DNA of 64,000 nt from Verrucomicrobiota bacterium (GTDB lineage: Bacteria; Verrucomicrobiota; Verrucomicrobiia; Opitutales; Puniceicoccaceae). The stretch is taken from NCBI GenBank assembly GCA_038744685.1, contig JBCDMB010000009.1:45795-109794 (forward strand). The letters are read 5' to 3'. This document shows positions 1 to 8,557 of the stretch, in pieces (the stretch's first letter is position 1; each line of letters opens with the position of its first letter). A model generated the notes under the pieces. That model was given only the letters and a program-made list of their open reading frames with translations. It was not told the origin of the DNA and made no database searches. The translations under genes were made by a program, and so were the position numbers.

Positions 1-97
1 ACGCTGAACCTCTAGTTCCTCCTTCAGCTGTAGAGCGGTTCGCAGATGGGGTGGTCGCTTACCTCCAGAAAGAGGTTTAATACCGAATTTGGCATAA

Positions 98-1153
98 CTA
101 ACGGTAGAACGAGAATTTCTTGGGATCGAAGGCCTCTCGAATAGCTTCTCCGACAAAGGTGACTAGGACTAAGACCGCTACCATTCCAAAGAAGGTGGAG
201 CTAACGATCCATGGGGCGTCGAGTCGCTGAGTTCCCTGTTGTAGTAACTCACCCCAGCTCGCCGTTGGCGGTGGAATTCCGAATCCAAGGAAGTCGAGGG
301 CCGTCAGGGATGTAATACCAGAGACAATCGTGAAGGGAATAAAAGTGACCACTATCGAAAGAGTGTTTGGAAGAAGATGACGGCGGATAATTTGCAGCGG
401 GCTGGTTCCAATCAATCGGGCAGCAGCTACATAATCTCTGGTTTTCTCCTTAAAGGTGGCTGTCCTCATATACTGGGCCATCCCAACCCAGTTGAAAATA
501 ACCATCACGAACAAAAGGGCGCCGATGCGAAAGTTGGCTCCTACCGCTGCCGGAATGGTAGAGGCGAGGATAATGACGATATAAAGGAAGGGAATATTTG
601 ACCAAATCTCCATGAGTCGTTGCCCCAGAAGATCCACCCATGAACCGAAATAGCCCATCGCACATCCGAGAAAAATAGCCAGCAGGTAGGTAAAGGCCAT
701 GAGCGCAAGTGAGAAGCCGAGTGCGATCCGAAACCCATAAACCAAACGGGCGAGAATATCTCTGCCCAGTGGATCGGTGCCTAAGTAGTGCTCCAACTGA
801 AAAGAGGGAGGATAGGGCGGAAAGGATCCATCTTGGTAGACCGATTCATTCGGACCATACGGCACGAGCGGCATAAGGACCCAGTTGGGGTTACCAGGCT
901 CCGCAAATTTCTTCTTTAGCTCGCGGTAGTTAGCCTCATAGAGATAGGATTCGCCAAACGTTTGGCCCGTAAATTCAGCACCATAAGTAGGAAAATACAG
1001 TTTTCCCTCATAGGAAACGATGAGAGCTCGATTGTTGATCCAAAGCTCTGCAACCGCGGAGAGAAAAATGATACCTAAGAGGAGGAGAAACGACCAATAA
1101 CCCCGCTTGATGCTTCGGAATCGCTGGAGTCTTTTGCGGGTAATTGGATTCAT
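98..1153 (-). CDS. yejE: peptide/microcin-type ABC transporter permease, YejE family
   Basis: Inner-membrane permease of a peptide-class ABC importer. The 351-residue product has one N-terminal membrane helix (about 20-38), then a long periplasmic stretch (40-120) typical of YejE/OppC proteins. The DPLGRD signature follows at 127-132, then a bundle of helices. The EAA loop that docks the ATPase is at about 243-262 (AAARLIGTSPLQIIRRHLLP). It starts with ATG three bases after the stop of the upstream yejB-like gene, so the two form an operon. The ATPase gene would be expected to the left; the 97 bp before the edge hold only an AGGAGG-like site near base 20 and no supportable start. The substrate is inferred from the family (oligopeptides or microcin-like peptides) and not shown by the sequence. 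Confidence 0.9.
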   Translation of the reverse strand: MNPITRKRLQRFRSIKRGYWSFLLLLGIIFLSAVAELWINNRALIVSYEGKLYFPTYGAEFTGQTFGESYLYEANYRELKKKFAEPGNPNWVLMPLVPYGPNESVYQDGSFPPYPPSFQLEHYLGTDPLGRDILARLVYGFRIALGFSLALMAFTYLLAIFLGCAMGYFGSWVDLLGQRLMEIWSNIPFLYIVIILASTIPAAVGANFRIGALLFVMVIFNWVGMAQYMRTATFKEKTRDYVAAARLIGTSPLQIIRRHLLPNTLSIVVTFIPFTIVSGITSLTALDFLGFGIPPPTASWGELLQQGTQRLDAPWIVSSTFFGMVAVLVLVTFVGEAIREAFDPKKFSFYR

Positions 1154-1156
1154 CTG

Positions 1157-2179
1157 CTAATCAAATCGGATCCGGGGATCTACCGCGGCAACGAGCATAT
1201 CCGACAAAATGTTTCCAATAAGTAGAAGAATGGAAGAGATTAGGAGTATTCCCATAACGACTGGGTAATCCCTCTCGATTAGAGACGTGTAGCCAAGCAG
1301 GCCCATTCCCTCGATTGAAAAAATCTTTTCGATCAGGAAGGAACCGGCGACAAAGATCGAAATCGCATTCCCAAAGTTGGTCGCGATCGGGATAAGGGAG
1401 TTGCGAAGCGCGTGCCGGAAAACCCCTTTTCCGAACGGAAGACCCTTTTCGGTGGCTGTCCGCATGTAGTCTGCCGCAAGGTTGTCAAAAAGGCTGTTTT
1501 TCATGAGAAGGGTCAGAAAGGCGAAACTACCGACCATGTAACAGGCCAACGGGAGAACCGAGTGCTTCGCTAAATCACCAACTTGGCCCCAGAAGGAAAG
1601 GTCTGGAAAGTCTGCACTCACAAAACCTCCGGTTGGAAACCACTCTAAGTCAAAACCGAAATAGACCAGGAGGATCGCACCGAGCGCGTATCCCGGTACA
1701 GCATAACCCCCAAAGACGACCACTGAGGTTACGTTGTCGAGTTTCGAGCGATGCTTGATTGTCTTTAGAATTCCGAGAGGGATACAGACTGCGTAGGTGA
1801 GGACGAAGGTAATCAGACCGTAGTAAACAGAGATGGGCACCCTCTCGAAGATCATTTCTGTGACAGGTGTCTGATAGCGATACGAGTCTCCCAAATCGCC
1901 TCGAAGCACCCGGCCCAGCCATTCGAAATAGGCAAGCAGCCATGGCCGGTCGAAACCGTAGTAGGCCTCGATTTGTTCGAGCTGCCCCGGAGTCAAGCCA
2001 ACGCCGGAGGAGGAAGTTGTGAGCCCCGTGCCACTGCCTCCGTCGGCCATCTGGCCTTGCATGATTGCCTGCTCGACGGGACCCCCAGGAAGAAAACGGG
2101 TAATCGCAAAAACAACGAGAGTGACACCGATCAGGGTCGGAATCACGAGGAGAAGCCGCTTGAGGAAGTATGTCTTCAA
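1157..2179 (-). CDS. yejB: peptide/microcin-type ABC transporter permease, YejB family
   Basis: Partner permease of the YejE-like protein; 340 residues against about 360 for the E. coli protein. The N-terminal helix (9-28) is followed by FLPGGPVEQAI (29-39), a hallmark of YejB/OppB permeases. A Gly/Ser/Thr-rich low-complexity insert lies at 44-62, and the EAA loop is at about 241-264. The only usable start is TTG at 2179; an in-frame stop lies upstream and there is no good Shine-Dalgarno, so expression may be modest. Together with yejE it would form the channel of a peptide importer. No substrate-binding protein or ATPase gene is visible in the window. Confidence 0.88.
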   Translation of the reverse strand: MKTYFLKRLLLVIPTLIGVTLVVFAITRFLPGGPVEQAIMQGQMADGGSGTGLTTSSSGVGLTPGQLEQIEAYYGFDRPWLLAYFEWLGRVLRGDLGDSYRYQTPVTEMIFERVPISVYYGLITFVLTYAVCIPLGILKTIKHRSKLDNVTSVVVFGGYAVPGYALGAILLVYFGFDLEWFPTGGFVSADFPDLSFWGQVGDLAKHSVLPLACYMVGSFAFLTLLMKNSLFDNLAADYMRTATEKGLPFGKGVFRHALRNSLIPIATNFGNAISIFVAGSFLIEKIFSIEGMGLLGYTSLIERDYPVVMGILLISSILLLIGNILSDMLVAAVDPRIRFD

Positions 2180-2272
2180 GGTTTTTCGGTAGCTGATAGG
2201 CGTTTTTGGAGAAAATCAAAGAAGAAAATCGGCGTTGACAGGCAATCGTGATCGGGAGACAGTAAGGGAGCC

Positions 2273-2857
2273 ATGAAACACTTCTTTTCTTCTTCGATTG
2301 TCTGCTCTGCTCTTCTACTTGGTGCGTCTCAATCCCAGGCGCAGGATTCGGAAGGCGAGGATTTTACTCCTATGGTTTTGGTCGGGGCCATCTCCGCATC
2401 CGTCATGTTGGTGGATGTTGAGTTTGCGAATCTCCCTTCAGGCAAGGTCCTAAGGGCTGGACCAGACGGGGTTGAGGTTCTCGACCCAGCGGACGTTCCT
2501 GAAACCAGCCCATCTGTTCCCCGGATCACCGTGGGAGCTGTTGATACTCTGCCCGCCGCTCAAAAGCAGGCATTGGCCCGTCGGCTAGAGAGGGTGTTGG
2601 ATCAGATCATGATTGCTTACGACGACGGTGTAGTTTCCGCTGATGATGTCATCGAGATCGTGAAGTTCCTTTTGGCTGTGGATCTACCCTTTGATGAGCG
2701 GTTCCGGGGACAGCTGGTCAGACGATTTGGGCCACTTGTTGATACGATAGAGCCCGACGATGGAGAAACGCAGGTAGTTGACCCGATCCTTCTCGAACCT
2801 GACGAAGAGCCTCAGGTCACTGATCCGATCGATCTCACACCTTACTTTGCTCCTTGA
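2273..2857 (+). CDS. hypothetical secreted protein
   Basis: A 194-residue product I do not recognise. A clear signal peptide (MKH start, hydrophobic core, AQSQAQ-type cleavage region near residue 23) points to export. The body is acidic. The C-terminus carries two short imperfect repeats, QVVDPILLEP and QVTDPIDLTP. A segment at about 90-130 (AAQKQALARRLERVLDQIM and following) looks helical. An AGGGAG ribosome site stands just before the ATG, and a strong terminator follows at 2902, so this is a monocistronic unit divergent from the yej operon. Confidence 0.7.
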   Translation: MKHFFSSSIVCSALLLGASQSQAQDSEGEDFTPMVLVGAISASVMLVDVEFANLPSGKVLRAGPDGVEVLDPADVPETSPSVPRITVGAVDTLPAAQKQALARRLERVLDQIMIAYDDGVVSADDVIEIVKFLLAVDLPFDERFRGQLVRRFGPLVDTIEPDDGETQVVDPILLEPDEEPQVTDPIDLTPYFAP

Positions 2858-2901
2858 GATTGGCTTGAATAATCAGATCACTCTTGGAACTATTTTCCTT
2901 C

Positions 2902-2927
2902 AAACGCCCGTGGCAGCACGGGCGTTT
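2902..2927 (+). terminator. rho-independent terminator
   Basis: An 11-bp perfect stem (AAACGCCCGTG at 2902-2912 with CACGGGCGTTT at 2917-2927) with a GCAG loop runs into a T tract. It ends the transcript of the secreted-protein gene 45 bp upstream. Confidence 0.9.
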
Positions 2928-3198
2928 TTCTTGGTTTTGCGAGGGATTCCTCCTGAACTAATGTGATGTCAGTGGAGTTCGTTTCTAAAAAGATCTTTGA
3001 GTGGCCAGTTCGCGGTTTCAGCCATAGGGTCTCTGGAGGGTGAGCGTCTTGCGGACTGTTCAATTATCTGGATTGCCAAGCGTTGCGGACACCGACCCGT
3101 CACGATCTTAGCCGAGTCGAGACGGCTTCCCTCCATGGTTGGGGTTGTTAATCTGTAGGCTCTTATACAGAACTCGGTATGATTGTTCCCCGAATCCT

Positions 3199-3339
3199 CT
3201 ATCGGGCTAACAGCATCAGGAAGGGCAAAAGGATGAGGATTGCCATGACAATGTAGAGAATCCAAATCGCACGGTCAGCTTTCCGTTTAACTTCGGGTGG
3301 AACGTCGTCCTGCGGCGCTTCATTGTTCTTCTCAGTCAT
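3199..3339 (-). CDS. small single-pass membrane protein (46 aa)
   Basis: A 46-residue reading frame with a charged N-terminal half (MTEKNNEAPQDDVPPEVKRK) followed by one hydrophobic helix (about 25-44, IWILYIVMAILILLPFLMLL) and a final Arg. This layout is typical of real bacterial small membrane proteins and unlikely by chance. No strong Shine-Dalgarno precedes the ATG. I see no other supported gene in the 2858-3477 gap. Function unknown. Confidence 0.5.
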   Translation of the reverse strand: MTEKNNEAPQDDVPPEVKRKADRAIWILYIVMAILILLPFLMLLAR

Positions 3340-3477
3340 GCAGTTTAGGAGGATAGGTGACTATCACTTGGGGTCGAGCGGAAAGGTGAGCATGCCAGGT
3401 TGGCCGCGTTGCGGGTGAACACGTTATTCTCTGGAAAGCCATGTTTGAGACACAGTTGCTCTAGCGAATTGGAGACT

Positions 3478-3978
3478 TCACGCGAAAAAATGGTAGATCA
3501 ACTGAAGGACAATGTTAGCAGCTAAAGCAGCTGCAATATCATCGACAACAACACCCCATCCTCCGGGAAGATTCTGGAGTTTTTTGATCCCGAACGGCTT
3601 TGCGATGTCGAAGAGACGGAACAGTAGAAAGCCCGCGACTATCCATGGCCAGGTAGCTTCTCCTGGTTGAAAAGGTATCGCAAAAAAGCAGACGGGCACC
3701 GCGATGCATTCATCAAGGACTACGCATCCGGGATCTCTTTGGCCAAGTCGGATCTCAGCTTCTCCGCAGAGAGGCACGGCCAGAAAAAAGAGCACGGCGC
3801 AGAGAACCAGATAGGGAACGGGGGGGAGATAGGCAAACAGTAGGGTAAAGACCAGCACACCGACAGCAGAACCCCAAGTGCCGGGCGCTTTAAAACGGCC
3901 AATAGGGCCGAAGGTCGTTGCGCCGACAACAAACCACCGAGGGAGCAGGCTCCAGAAGATCTTTCGCTCCTGCGTCAC
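3478..3978 (-). CDS. pgpA: phosphatidylglycerophosphatase A
   Basis: Removes the phosphate from phosphatidylglycerol phosphate, the last step of phosphatidylglycerol synthesis, in the inner membrane. The 166-residue length fits the family. Family motifs are present: GRFKAPGTWGS near 27-37, a VLDE acidic box in the middle, and GGWGVVVDDIAAA near the C-terminus. Starts at GTG 3978, ten bases after the stop of pgsA, which makes the preceding intermediate. The two genes form a compact phospholipid operon. Confidence 0.93.
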   Translation of the reverse strand: MTQERKIFWSLLPRWFVVGATTFGPIGRFKAPGTWGSAVGVLVFTLLFAYLPPVPYLVLCAVLFFLAVPLCGEAEIRLGQRDPGCVVLDECIAVPVCFFAIPFQPGEATWPWIVAGFLLFRLFDIAKPFGIKKLQNLPGGWGVVVDDIAAALAANIVLQLIYHFFA

Positions 3979-3988
3979 AAGCTCGCCC

Positions 3989-4570
3989 TTACTTGCCCGC
4001 TGGTGCCATCAGACCCCGGTAATTCCAGAGATATACGGCTCCTGAAACCACGGTTAGCGCTGTTGCGAGAATGAAACAAATAACTCCCGCTGAATGTACA
4101 AAATTTGCCACTGCCGATTCTCCTCCGCTGAAGTCCATAGAGACTGCTCGGGCAAGAAGCAAAAGAGCGATCGAGACTATTTGAAATACCGTTTTGTATT
4201 TTCCCAGTCTTTCGGCTGCGAGAACGATCCCACGGGCTGCAGCAACCAATCGTAGTCCGGTGATCCAGAGCTCTCGGGTGATTATTAAGAGAACAAGAAA
4301 AAGGGTCCACGGTGGCAAGAGATCAATCGAGACGAGAACGACTAGCATCCCGACCATCAGAATCTTGTCCGCGAGGGAATCCATGAGTTTACCAAAGTCG
4401 GAGATCTCGTTCATTTTCCGGGCTAGCCACCCGTCTGCCCAATCCGTGATCGCTGCCACCAAGAACAGGACAAAGGCAAAGGTCGGTCCCGGGGTCGGGA
4501 GAAAGAGGCAGACTGCGATGAGGAACAAAAAGGGGATCCGTGACAGCGTCAGTAGGTTGGGTAGACTCAT
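3989..4570 (-). CDS. pgsA: CDP-diacylglycerol-glycerol-3-phosphate 3-phosphatidyltransferase
   Basis: Makes phosphatidylglycerol phosphate from CDP-diacylglycerol and glycerol-3-phosphate. The CDP-alcohol phosphotransferase signature D-x2-DG-x2-AR-x8-G-x3-D-x3-D is complete (from DWADGWLAR onward). The start chosen is the ATG giving MSLPNLLTLSRIP, the usual N-terminus of this family, which makes a 193-residue protein. The frame stays open for 48 more codons, but that extension is atypical and runs over an interspersed hairpin repeat at 4651-4725. Four or more hydrophobic helices. Operon with pgpA. Confidence 0.92.
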   Translation of the reverse strand: MSLPNLLTLSRIPFLFLIAVCLFLPTPGPTFAFVLFLVAAITDWADGWLARKMNEISDFGKLMDSLADKILMVGMLVVLVSIDLLPPWTLFLVLLIITRELWITGLRLVAAARGIVLAAERLGKYKTVFQIVSIALLLLARAVSMDFSGGESAVANFVHSAGVICFILATALTVVSGAVYLWNYRGLMAPAGK

Positions 4571-4650
4571 CGAGGTGGGACTATGGCCACGGTCATTGGG
4601 AATGCAATCTGGTTTCGATTCGGGTGCGATTTCAATCGATGTCAGGTCTA

Positions 4651-4725
4651 GTCCCAAAGGATATGGAGGGCGCTTGTCCTCAAGCGCCGGGCGGCGGATC
4701 ATGGACCCTCGCATTCCAGTGAGAG
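4651..4725. repeat. REP-like hairpin element, copy A
   Basis: Shares an ordered pattern with the copy at 8301-8375: GTCCCAAAG, then ATGGAGGG, a perfect 8-bp stem (GGCGCTTG 4669-4676, loop TCCT, CAAGCGCC 4681-4688), then a second short CTC...GAG hairpin. A similar stem-loop is at 16705. It lies just upstream of pgsA. Apart from this and a putative promoter near 4884, I see nothing in the 4571-4950 gap. Confidence 0.7.
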
Positions 4726-4883
4726 TTTCCGCGGGATTTTGCCTGTCTGCATTGCTTCCAGGCTAACCCGAGATATCAGCTGGCCACTGCTACCCTACGA
4801 GCAAAGGCCAGAACGGACGACAGCCCTTGTTCGAAACGGGAGTTTGTGAAGAACACAATACTTTGGAATAGGATGCTAAATTT

Positions 4884-4913
4884 TTGCTAATTAGTCTTCT
4901 CTTTTCATCTATC
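4884..4913 (+). promoter_or_regulatory. putative promoter of the first tandem PEP-CTERM gene
   Basis: TTGCTA (4884-4889), 18-bp spacer, TCTATC (4908-4913). The boxes are weak, but sequence and spacing are repeated exactly upstream of the duplicate gene (5808-5837), inside a roughly 85-bp conserved leader. Conservation between duplicates is the main support. Confidence 0.3.
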
Positions 4914-4950
4914 GTAGACTGGTTTGCTCGCGTGGGATTTCCTCGGCTTC

Positions 4951-5604
4951 ATGTCAGTATTAGGTCGACTTCGAAACACTCTCACGAGAACCACCCTTAC
5001 TGGGATCGTAGCTAGTCTTTCAGTGTCCCCTGTTATGGGGGTTATGACGGTTCACTTCGTGGAAGAGTCGGGTGGCCTGCGCGTGAGTTTTTCCGGTTCG
5101 CTCGACCTCACAGGTGCCGGGGTTTTTTCGGACGGAATACTTCGAAACACGACTGGGATTTTCACTGCGCAAGGAGTGACTTTGCCGGGGGCTTTTGACT
5201 ACGACCACGAAGGGCCTTCGATCGGTTCCTCGACATTCCTTACTCCGGATGATGGCCTTGGGACACAGATTTTACCTACCCCAGACAGTAACGTTCTCGG
5301 GTTTTACGACGGAGGTCTCTGGTGGTCAGCTGTACATGTGACCGGCGGAACGGAGTTAGAACCGACGGAGCTCACAGCGGATCCCTTCCGTGACACCGTG
5401 TTTTTCGGCGGTAAAAGCCTTACCGATATCGGGGCTCAGCCTGGGGACATCGCGGAAGGGACGGTACTCTGGACGGCCAACGTTACTGGCGATACCTTTG
5501 TGTTCTCGCGGACCGTTCCGGTTCCTGAACCGTCCTCATTTGCCCTACTCTTTGGCCTTGCTACCTCTCTTGCTCTGCTGAGAAGGCGGTCGAGGCGAGG
5601 GTAA
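4951..5604 (+). CDS. PEP-CTERM secreted protein (tandem copy 1)
   Basis: A 217-residue exported protein with an N-terminal signal region and the C-terminal sorting tripartite signal: VPEPSS, a hydrophobic helix, then RRRSRRG. In PEP-CTERM bacteria such tails are processed by exosortase and the protein is delivered to the surface or extracellular matrix. The start is set at the ATG of MSVLGRL because the next gene aligns from there; nine more upstream codons are open. The first ~55 and last ~40 residues are nearly identical to the 5875 gene while the middle differs. The repeated W/G-rich motif GGLWWS is shared. No enzymatic domain recognised. Confidence 0.85.
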   Translation: MSVLGRLRNTLTRTTLTGIVASLSVSPVMGVMTVHFVEESGGLRVSFSGSLDLTGAGVFSDGILRNTTGIFTAQGVTLPGAFDYDHEGPSIGSSTFLTPDDGLGTQILPTPDSNVLGFYDGGLWWSAVHVTGGTELEPTELTADPFRDTVFFGGKSLTDIGAQPGDIAEGTVLWTANVTGDTFVFSRTVPVPEPSSFALLFGLATSLALLRRRSRRG

Positions 5605-5807
5605 GGTTCTTGAGATGTCCTGAGGGAAATTTGTAAGCGATAGCCCCTATTCTTCCGATTCTTGTTTGTATTGTAGGGGGATGTAGTATTAAAACGGGGT
5701 TGTTGAGGGGAGGGATCGCCATCCTGAAGCCGTCTCAAACTCTGTGCTCTCAATCTAATCGGGGAGTTCGTTAGGAGCCCAGGAGTTCTAGATAGAATGA
5801 TAAATTT

Positions 5808-5837
5808 TTGCTAACCTGTCCCCTCTTTTTATCTATC
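5808..5837 (+). promoter_or_regulatory. putative promoter of the second tandem PEP-CTERM gene
   Basis: TTGCTA (5808-5813), 18-bp spacer, TCTATC (5832-5837), matching in sequence and spacing the site upstream of the first copy, so the duplication included the promoter region. Individual boxes are weak. Confidence 0.3.
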
Positions 5838-5874
5838 GTAGACAGGTTCTCCCGCGTGTGATTAGCTCAGCTTC

Positions 5875-6534
5875 ATGTCAGCTTTAGTTGGACTTCGAAA
5901 TACTCTCACGAGAACCACCCTTACTGGGATCGTAGCTTGTCTTTCAGTGTCCCCTGTTATGGGGGTTATGACTGTTCACTTCGTGGAAGAGTCGGGTGGC
6001 CTGCGCGTGAGTTTTTCCGGTTCGCTCGACCTTGCGAACACTGGGATTTCTTGGGATGGTAATCTTTGGAACTCCTTTGGGGAATTTACCCCTGATGTTG
6101 TGATCCTGCCAGGGGTTGATGACTATAGGGCAATAGGTCCTTCAGTAGGGTCCTCTTCATTTCTTGGTCCTTCTGCTCCTTCGCCTTCCTCTGGGGTTTT
6201 TCCTATGTTGGATGATGACCATCTGGGTTTCGCTGAAGGGGGTCTCTGGTGGTCGGAGGTTCATGTGACAGAAGGATCCGTCTTGGCCCCAACAGAGCTC
6301 ACGGCCGATCCTTTCCGTGATACGATGTTTTTCGACGGTCTGACCCTCGCTGACGTAGATGCCGAGCCAGGGGATATCGCCGAGGGGACAACCCTTTGGA
6401 CCGCTACGAATGGCTCTAACGATACCTTTATCTTTTCGAGGGCGGTTCCGGTTCCTGAACCGTCCTCCTTTGCCCTACTCTTTGGCATGGCTGCGTCCCT
6501 TGCCCTGCTGAGAAGGCGGTCGAGGCGAGGGTAA
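5875..6534 (+). CDS. PEP-CTERM secreted protein (tandem copy 2)
   Basis: A 219-residue paralogue of the preceding gene with the same signal region and the same C-terminus (VPEPSS, helix, RRRSRRG). About 85 bp of the upstream leader is also conserved, so the whole unit with its promoter was duplicated. The DNA is almost identical through the first ~130 bases of coding sequence and again at the 3' end, whereas codons ~57-125 have diverged strongly and carry a Pro/Ser-rich insertion (LGPSAPSPSSG). Expected to be exported and sorted by exosortase. No catalytic motif seen. Confidence 0.85.
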   Translation: MSALVGLRNTLTRTTLTGIVACLSVSPVMGVMTVHFVEESGGLRVSFSGSLDLANTGISWDGNLWNSFGEFTPDVVILPGVDDYRAIGPSVGSSSFLGPSAPSPSSGVFPMLDDDHLGFAEGGLWWSEVHVTEGSVLAPTELTADPFRDTMFFDGLTLADVDAEPGDIAEGTTLWTATNGSNDTFIFSRAVPVPEPSSFALLFGMAASLALLRRRSRRG

Positions 6535-6736
6535 GGTTTTGCAGAGTCGATTACGCGTAGGATTATGATTCGGAGGTCAAATGGTCTTAAACTGGCATTC
6601 TAGGTGGTCCCTCCTGCATAAGTTACGAGCTTATCCCGTAGACTAGGCCACGTGGCCTAAATTGGACTCGAGGAGAGTGGAGAGACAAAAGAATGATTTG
6701 ATTTGACTAATGCTGGTTGTTGATCGGGAGGCAGCG

Positions 6737-7333
6737 ATGTTAATGTTTAGAATTAAGATGATTTTCAAAGCGTGAGTTCTTTTCTTGGCTACTGGCCTCT
6801 TCTCAACGATCCCGGCGGGTGCGATGATCAGTATCACCTACAACAATGTAACTGGGGATTATATGGTTGCGGGTAGCGATGATGGGCCGGGTGACGGGGG
6901 TGCTCCCCGAGTGGATTACGTTTGGGAATTCGACGGGCCAAATTTTTTGTTTAATTCTATGGCATCGTTGACTTCTGCATTAGATAATGATGGTCCATTT
7001 GCCGGAACAGCTGGGGGTCAAACGGTCACCAATTTCGTTTCGCAAAATGGTGTGAGCTCGGATCCGGTCAGTGTCCTTTTTAGGGCTCTTGTGGCCGGCG
7101 ATCCTGTTGCCGGGGGTGTTTTGAGTTTCGATGGTTCGAGCGGCACGGTAGCTCCGAGTCGATGGTTTTCGGGACTCGGAGTGTTTGTGGGAGATCCTAC
7201 TCCGACTGGTGCAGATCCAACGACTTCTACCCTTACCTTTGCTATTGTCCCCGAACCTAGTTCCTTAGAGGTTTTGGTCTGTCTTCTCGCGTTTGGACTC
7301 ACTTTGAATCGCCGCCGTCGCTCGGCGACGTAA
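6737..7333 (+). pseudogene. PEP-CTERM gene with an in-frame TGA inside the signal peptide
   Basis: Homologue of the 7583 and 9066 genes (ITYNNVTGDY family). An excellent ribosome site (CGGGAGG) precedes ATG 6737. The frame reads MLMFRIKMIFKA, hits TGA at 6773-6775, then continues VLFLATGLFSTIPAGAMIS straight into the conserved mature region. The parts either side of the stop together make a normal signal peptide, so this is a nonsense mutation or an assembly error. From TTG 6785 an intact 182-residue frame remains, ending with IVPEPSS, a helix and RRRR, but without the basic n-region for export. Whether it is expressed is unknown. Confidence 0.7.
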
Positions 7334-7430
7334 GGCGCGGTTCGGTACATCCGTGACAGAGGGTGGGAAACCATTCGTAAACGCGGAGGGATCGAAAATT
7401 GAAGCGGTTCAATGAAATAGGAGAGGCTAA

Positions 7431-7525
7431 TTTTCACCAAGAAGGACACGAAGAACTAAGAAAGAGAGGAAGTCCGTGCATCTGCCGTGTGGAATTCTTC
7501 GTTTTCTCCGTGCTTTCGATAAGTG
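7431..7525. repeat. degenerate CACGAAGAA-type interspersed repeat
   Basis: Begins TTTTCACCAAGAAGGACACG and ends with an approximately inverted arm (TTCTTCGTTTTCTCCGTGCT). This pattern resembles intergenic inverted repeats with ACGAAGA/TTCGTG arms that I associate with Verrucomicrobiota and Planctomycetota. Weakly conserved, and the identification is from pattern only. Confidence 0.4.
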
Positions 7526-7582
7526 TTTTTTTGATGGATCATCGGCAGAGAACTTGCTAGTCTCTCTCCCGTTGTGAGAAAG

Positions 7583-8179
7583 ATGTGGAAAATCTACAAA
7601 GTATCAGCGGTGTTTGTAACGGCGGCTTTTTTGGGTTCGGCTCCGGTGTCGGCGATGATCAATATCACCTACAACAACGTGACTGGGGACTACACCGTTG
7701 GGGGTAGCGACAATGGACCGGGTGACGGAATTACTACTAGGGTGGATTACCGGTGGGTGTTTGATAATCCATTTCCTAGTGAGACAACATTGTTTGTTTC
7801 GTTGGGATTATTGTCTCTCGGTCTGACTGCAGACGGGGCTTTTGCGGGCACGGCTGGCACCGGCTCACCGGCAATCGTCTCGTTTGTTCCTGATATGGGT
7901 TTTGGCGGGGATCCGCTTACTGTTGATTTCCGAGCAATTGTTTCCAGTGATCCTGGTTCTGGAGGGCCTCTGATCTTTGACGGTTCGAGCGGCACGGTCG
8001 CATCCGGTTTATGGACGGCGGGGTTAGGCGATTTCGTGGGTCAACCCACTACGGTAGCCAATCCTACCACTTCCCCTCTCACATTTACGATTGTTCCCGA
8101 GCCTAGTTCCTTCGGGGTTTTGGTCGGTCTTCTTGCCGTTGGGTTGACTCTGACGCGCCGTCGCCGGTTGATGCGTTGA
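7583..8179 (+). CDS. PEP-CTERM secreted protein, ITYNNVTGDY family
   Basis: A 198-residue exported protein: signal peptide (MWKIYKVSAV, hydrophobic core, ending PVSA), mature N-terminus MINITYNNVTGDYTV, and the tail IVPEPSS-helix-RRRR. The family repeats G-GP-G-D and FDGSSGTVASGLW, shared with the genes at 6737 and 9066. ATG 7583 is chosen, though a GTG nine bases earlier is also open. Probable substrate of exosortase; no enzymatic domain recognised. It sits in a run of five PEP-CTERM genes without an exosortase nearby. Confidence 0.83.
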   Translation: MWKIYKVSAVFVTAAFLGSAPVSAMINITYNNVTGDYTVGGSDNGPGDGITTRVDYRWVFDNPFPSETTLFVSLGLLSLGLTADGAFAGTAGTGSPAIVSFVPDMGFGGDPLTVDFRAIVSSDPGSGGPLIFDGSSGTVASGLWTAGLGDFVGQPTTVANPTTSPLTFTIVPEPSSFGVLVGLLAVGLTLTRRRRLMR

Positions 8180-8300
8180 GCATTTCGGGAGGTCGTTGGG
8201 AAAAACGAATTTCTGAAACGCAGGCGTCGTCCGTCCTTTTCGATGCCAGTTTACTGGTTTGCTGCTTTCTCCTGCGATACTAGATTCGGCATTGGTGATC

Positions 8301-8375
8301 GTCCCAAAGAAAAATGGAGGGCGTTTGTTCTCAAGCGCCGCGCGTCTGGTAACGGAACTCGCAGGCCAGAATGAG
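8301..8375. repeat. REP-like hairpin element, copy B
   Basis: Second copy of the 4651 element: GTCCCAAAG, ATGGAGGG, stem GGCGTTTG (8320-8327), loop TTCT, CAAGCGCC (8332-8339), then a CTC...GAG pair. One C-to-T change in the stem is tolerated as a G-T pair. It lies between a PEP-CTERM gene and tRNA-Arg. Nothing else supported in 8180-8510. Confidence 0.7.
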
Positions 8376-8510
8376 CCTTCTCAAGGAATTGGATCATCGG
8401 CAAGACTACGAAGCTAACGCGACGGATCACGGACATCGAGGACGATATCCCTCCAAAAAGATTGCTTCAGATAAAGTGCATCTTTCTGCCTAGGGTATTC
8501 GACGGAAGTC

Positions 8511-8540
8511 TTGACAGATCGGGGCCTTCTTCGGTTTTCT
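8511..8540 (+). promoter_or_regulatory. putative tRNA-Arg promoter
   Basis: A perfect TTGACA at 8511-8516 is followed after 18 bp by a weak TTTTCT. Spacing would start transcription about ten bases before the tRNA. The -10 box is poor, so this is tentative. Confidence 0.35.
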
Positions 8541-8557
8541 CAAAAGTTTCCTAGGAA

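Noticed and set aside
2234..2262. TTGACA upstream of the secreted-protein gene as a promoter
   Set aside because: No convincing -10 box at the right spacing.
2969..3265. 98-codon minus-strand frame in the gap after the secreted-protein gene
   Set aside because: TTG start, odd composition rich in His/Ser/Arg without fold signs; it overlaps the better supported 46-residue gene.
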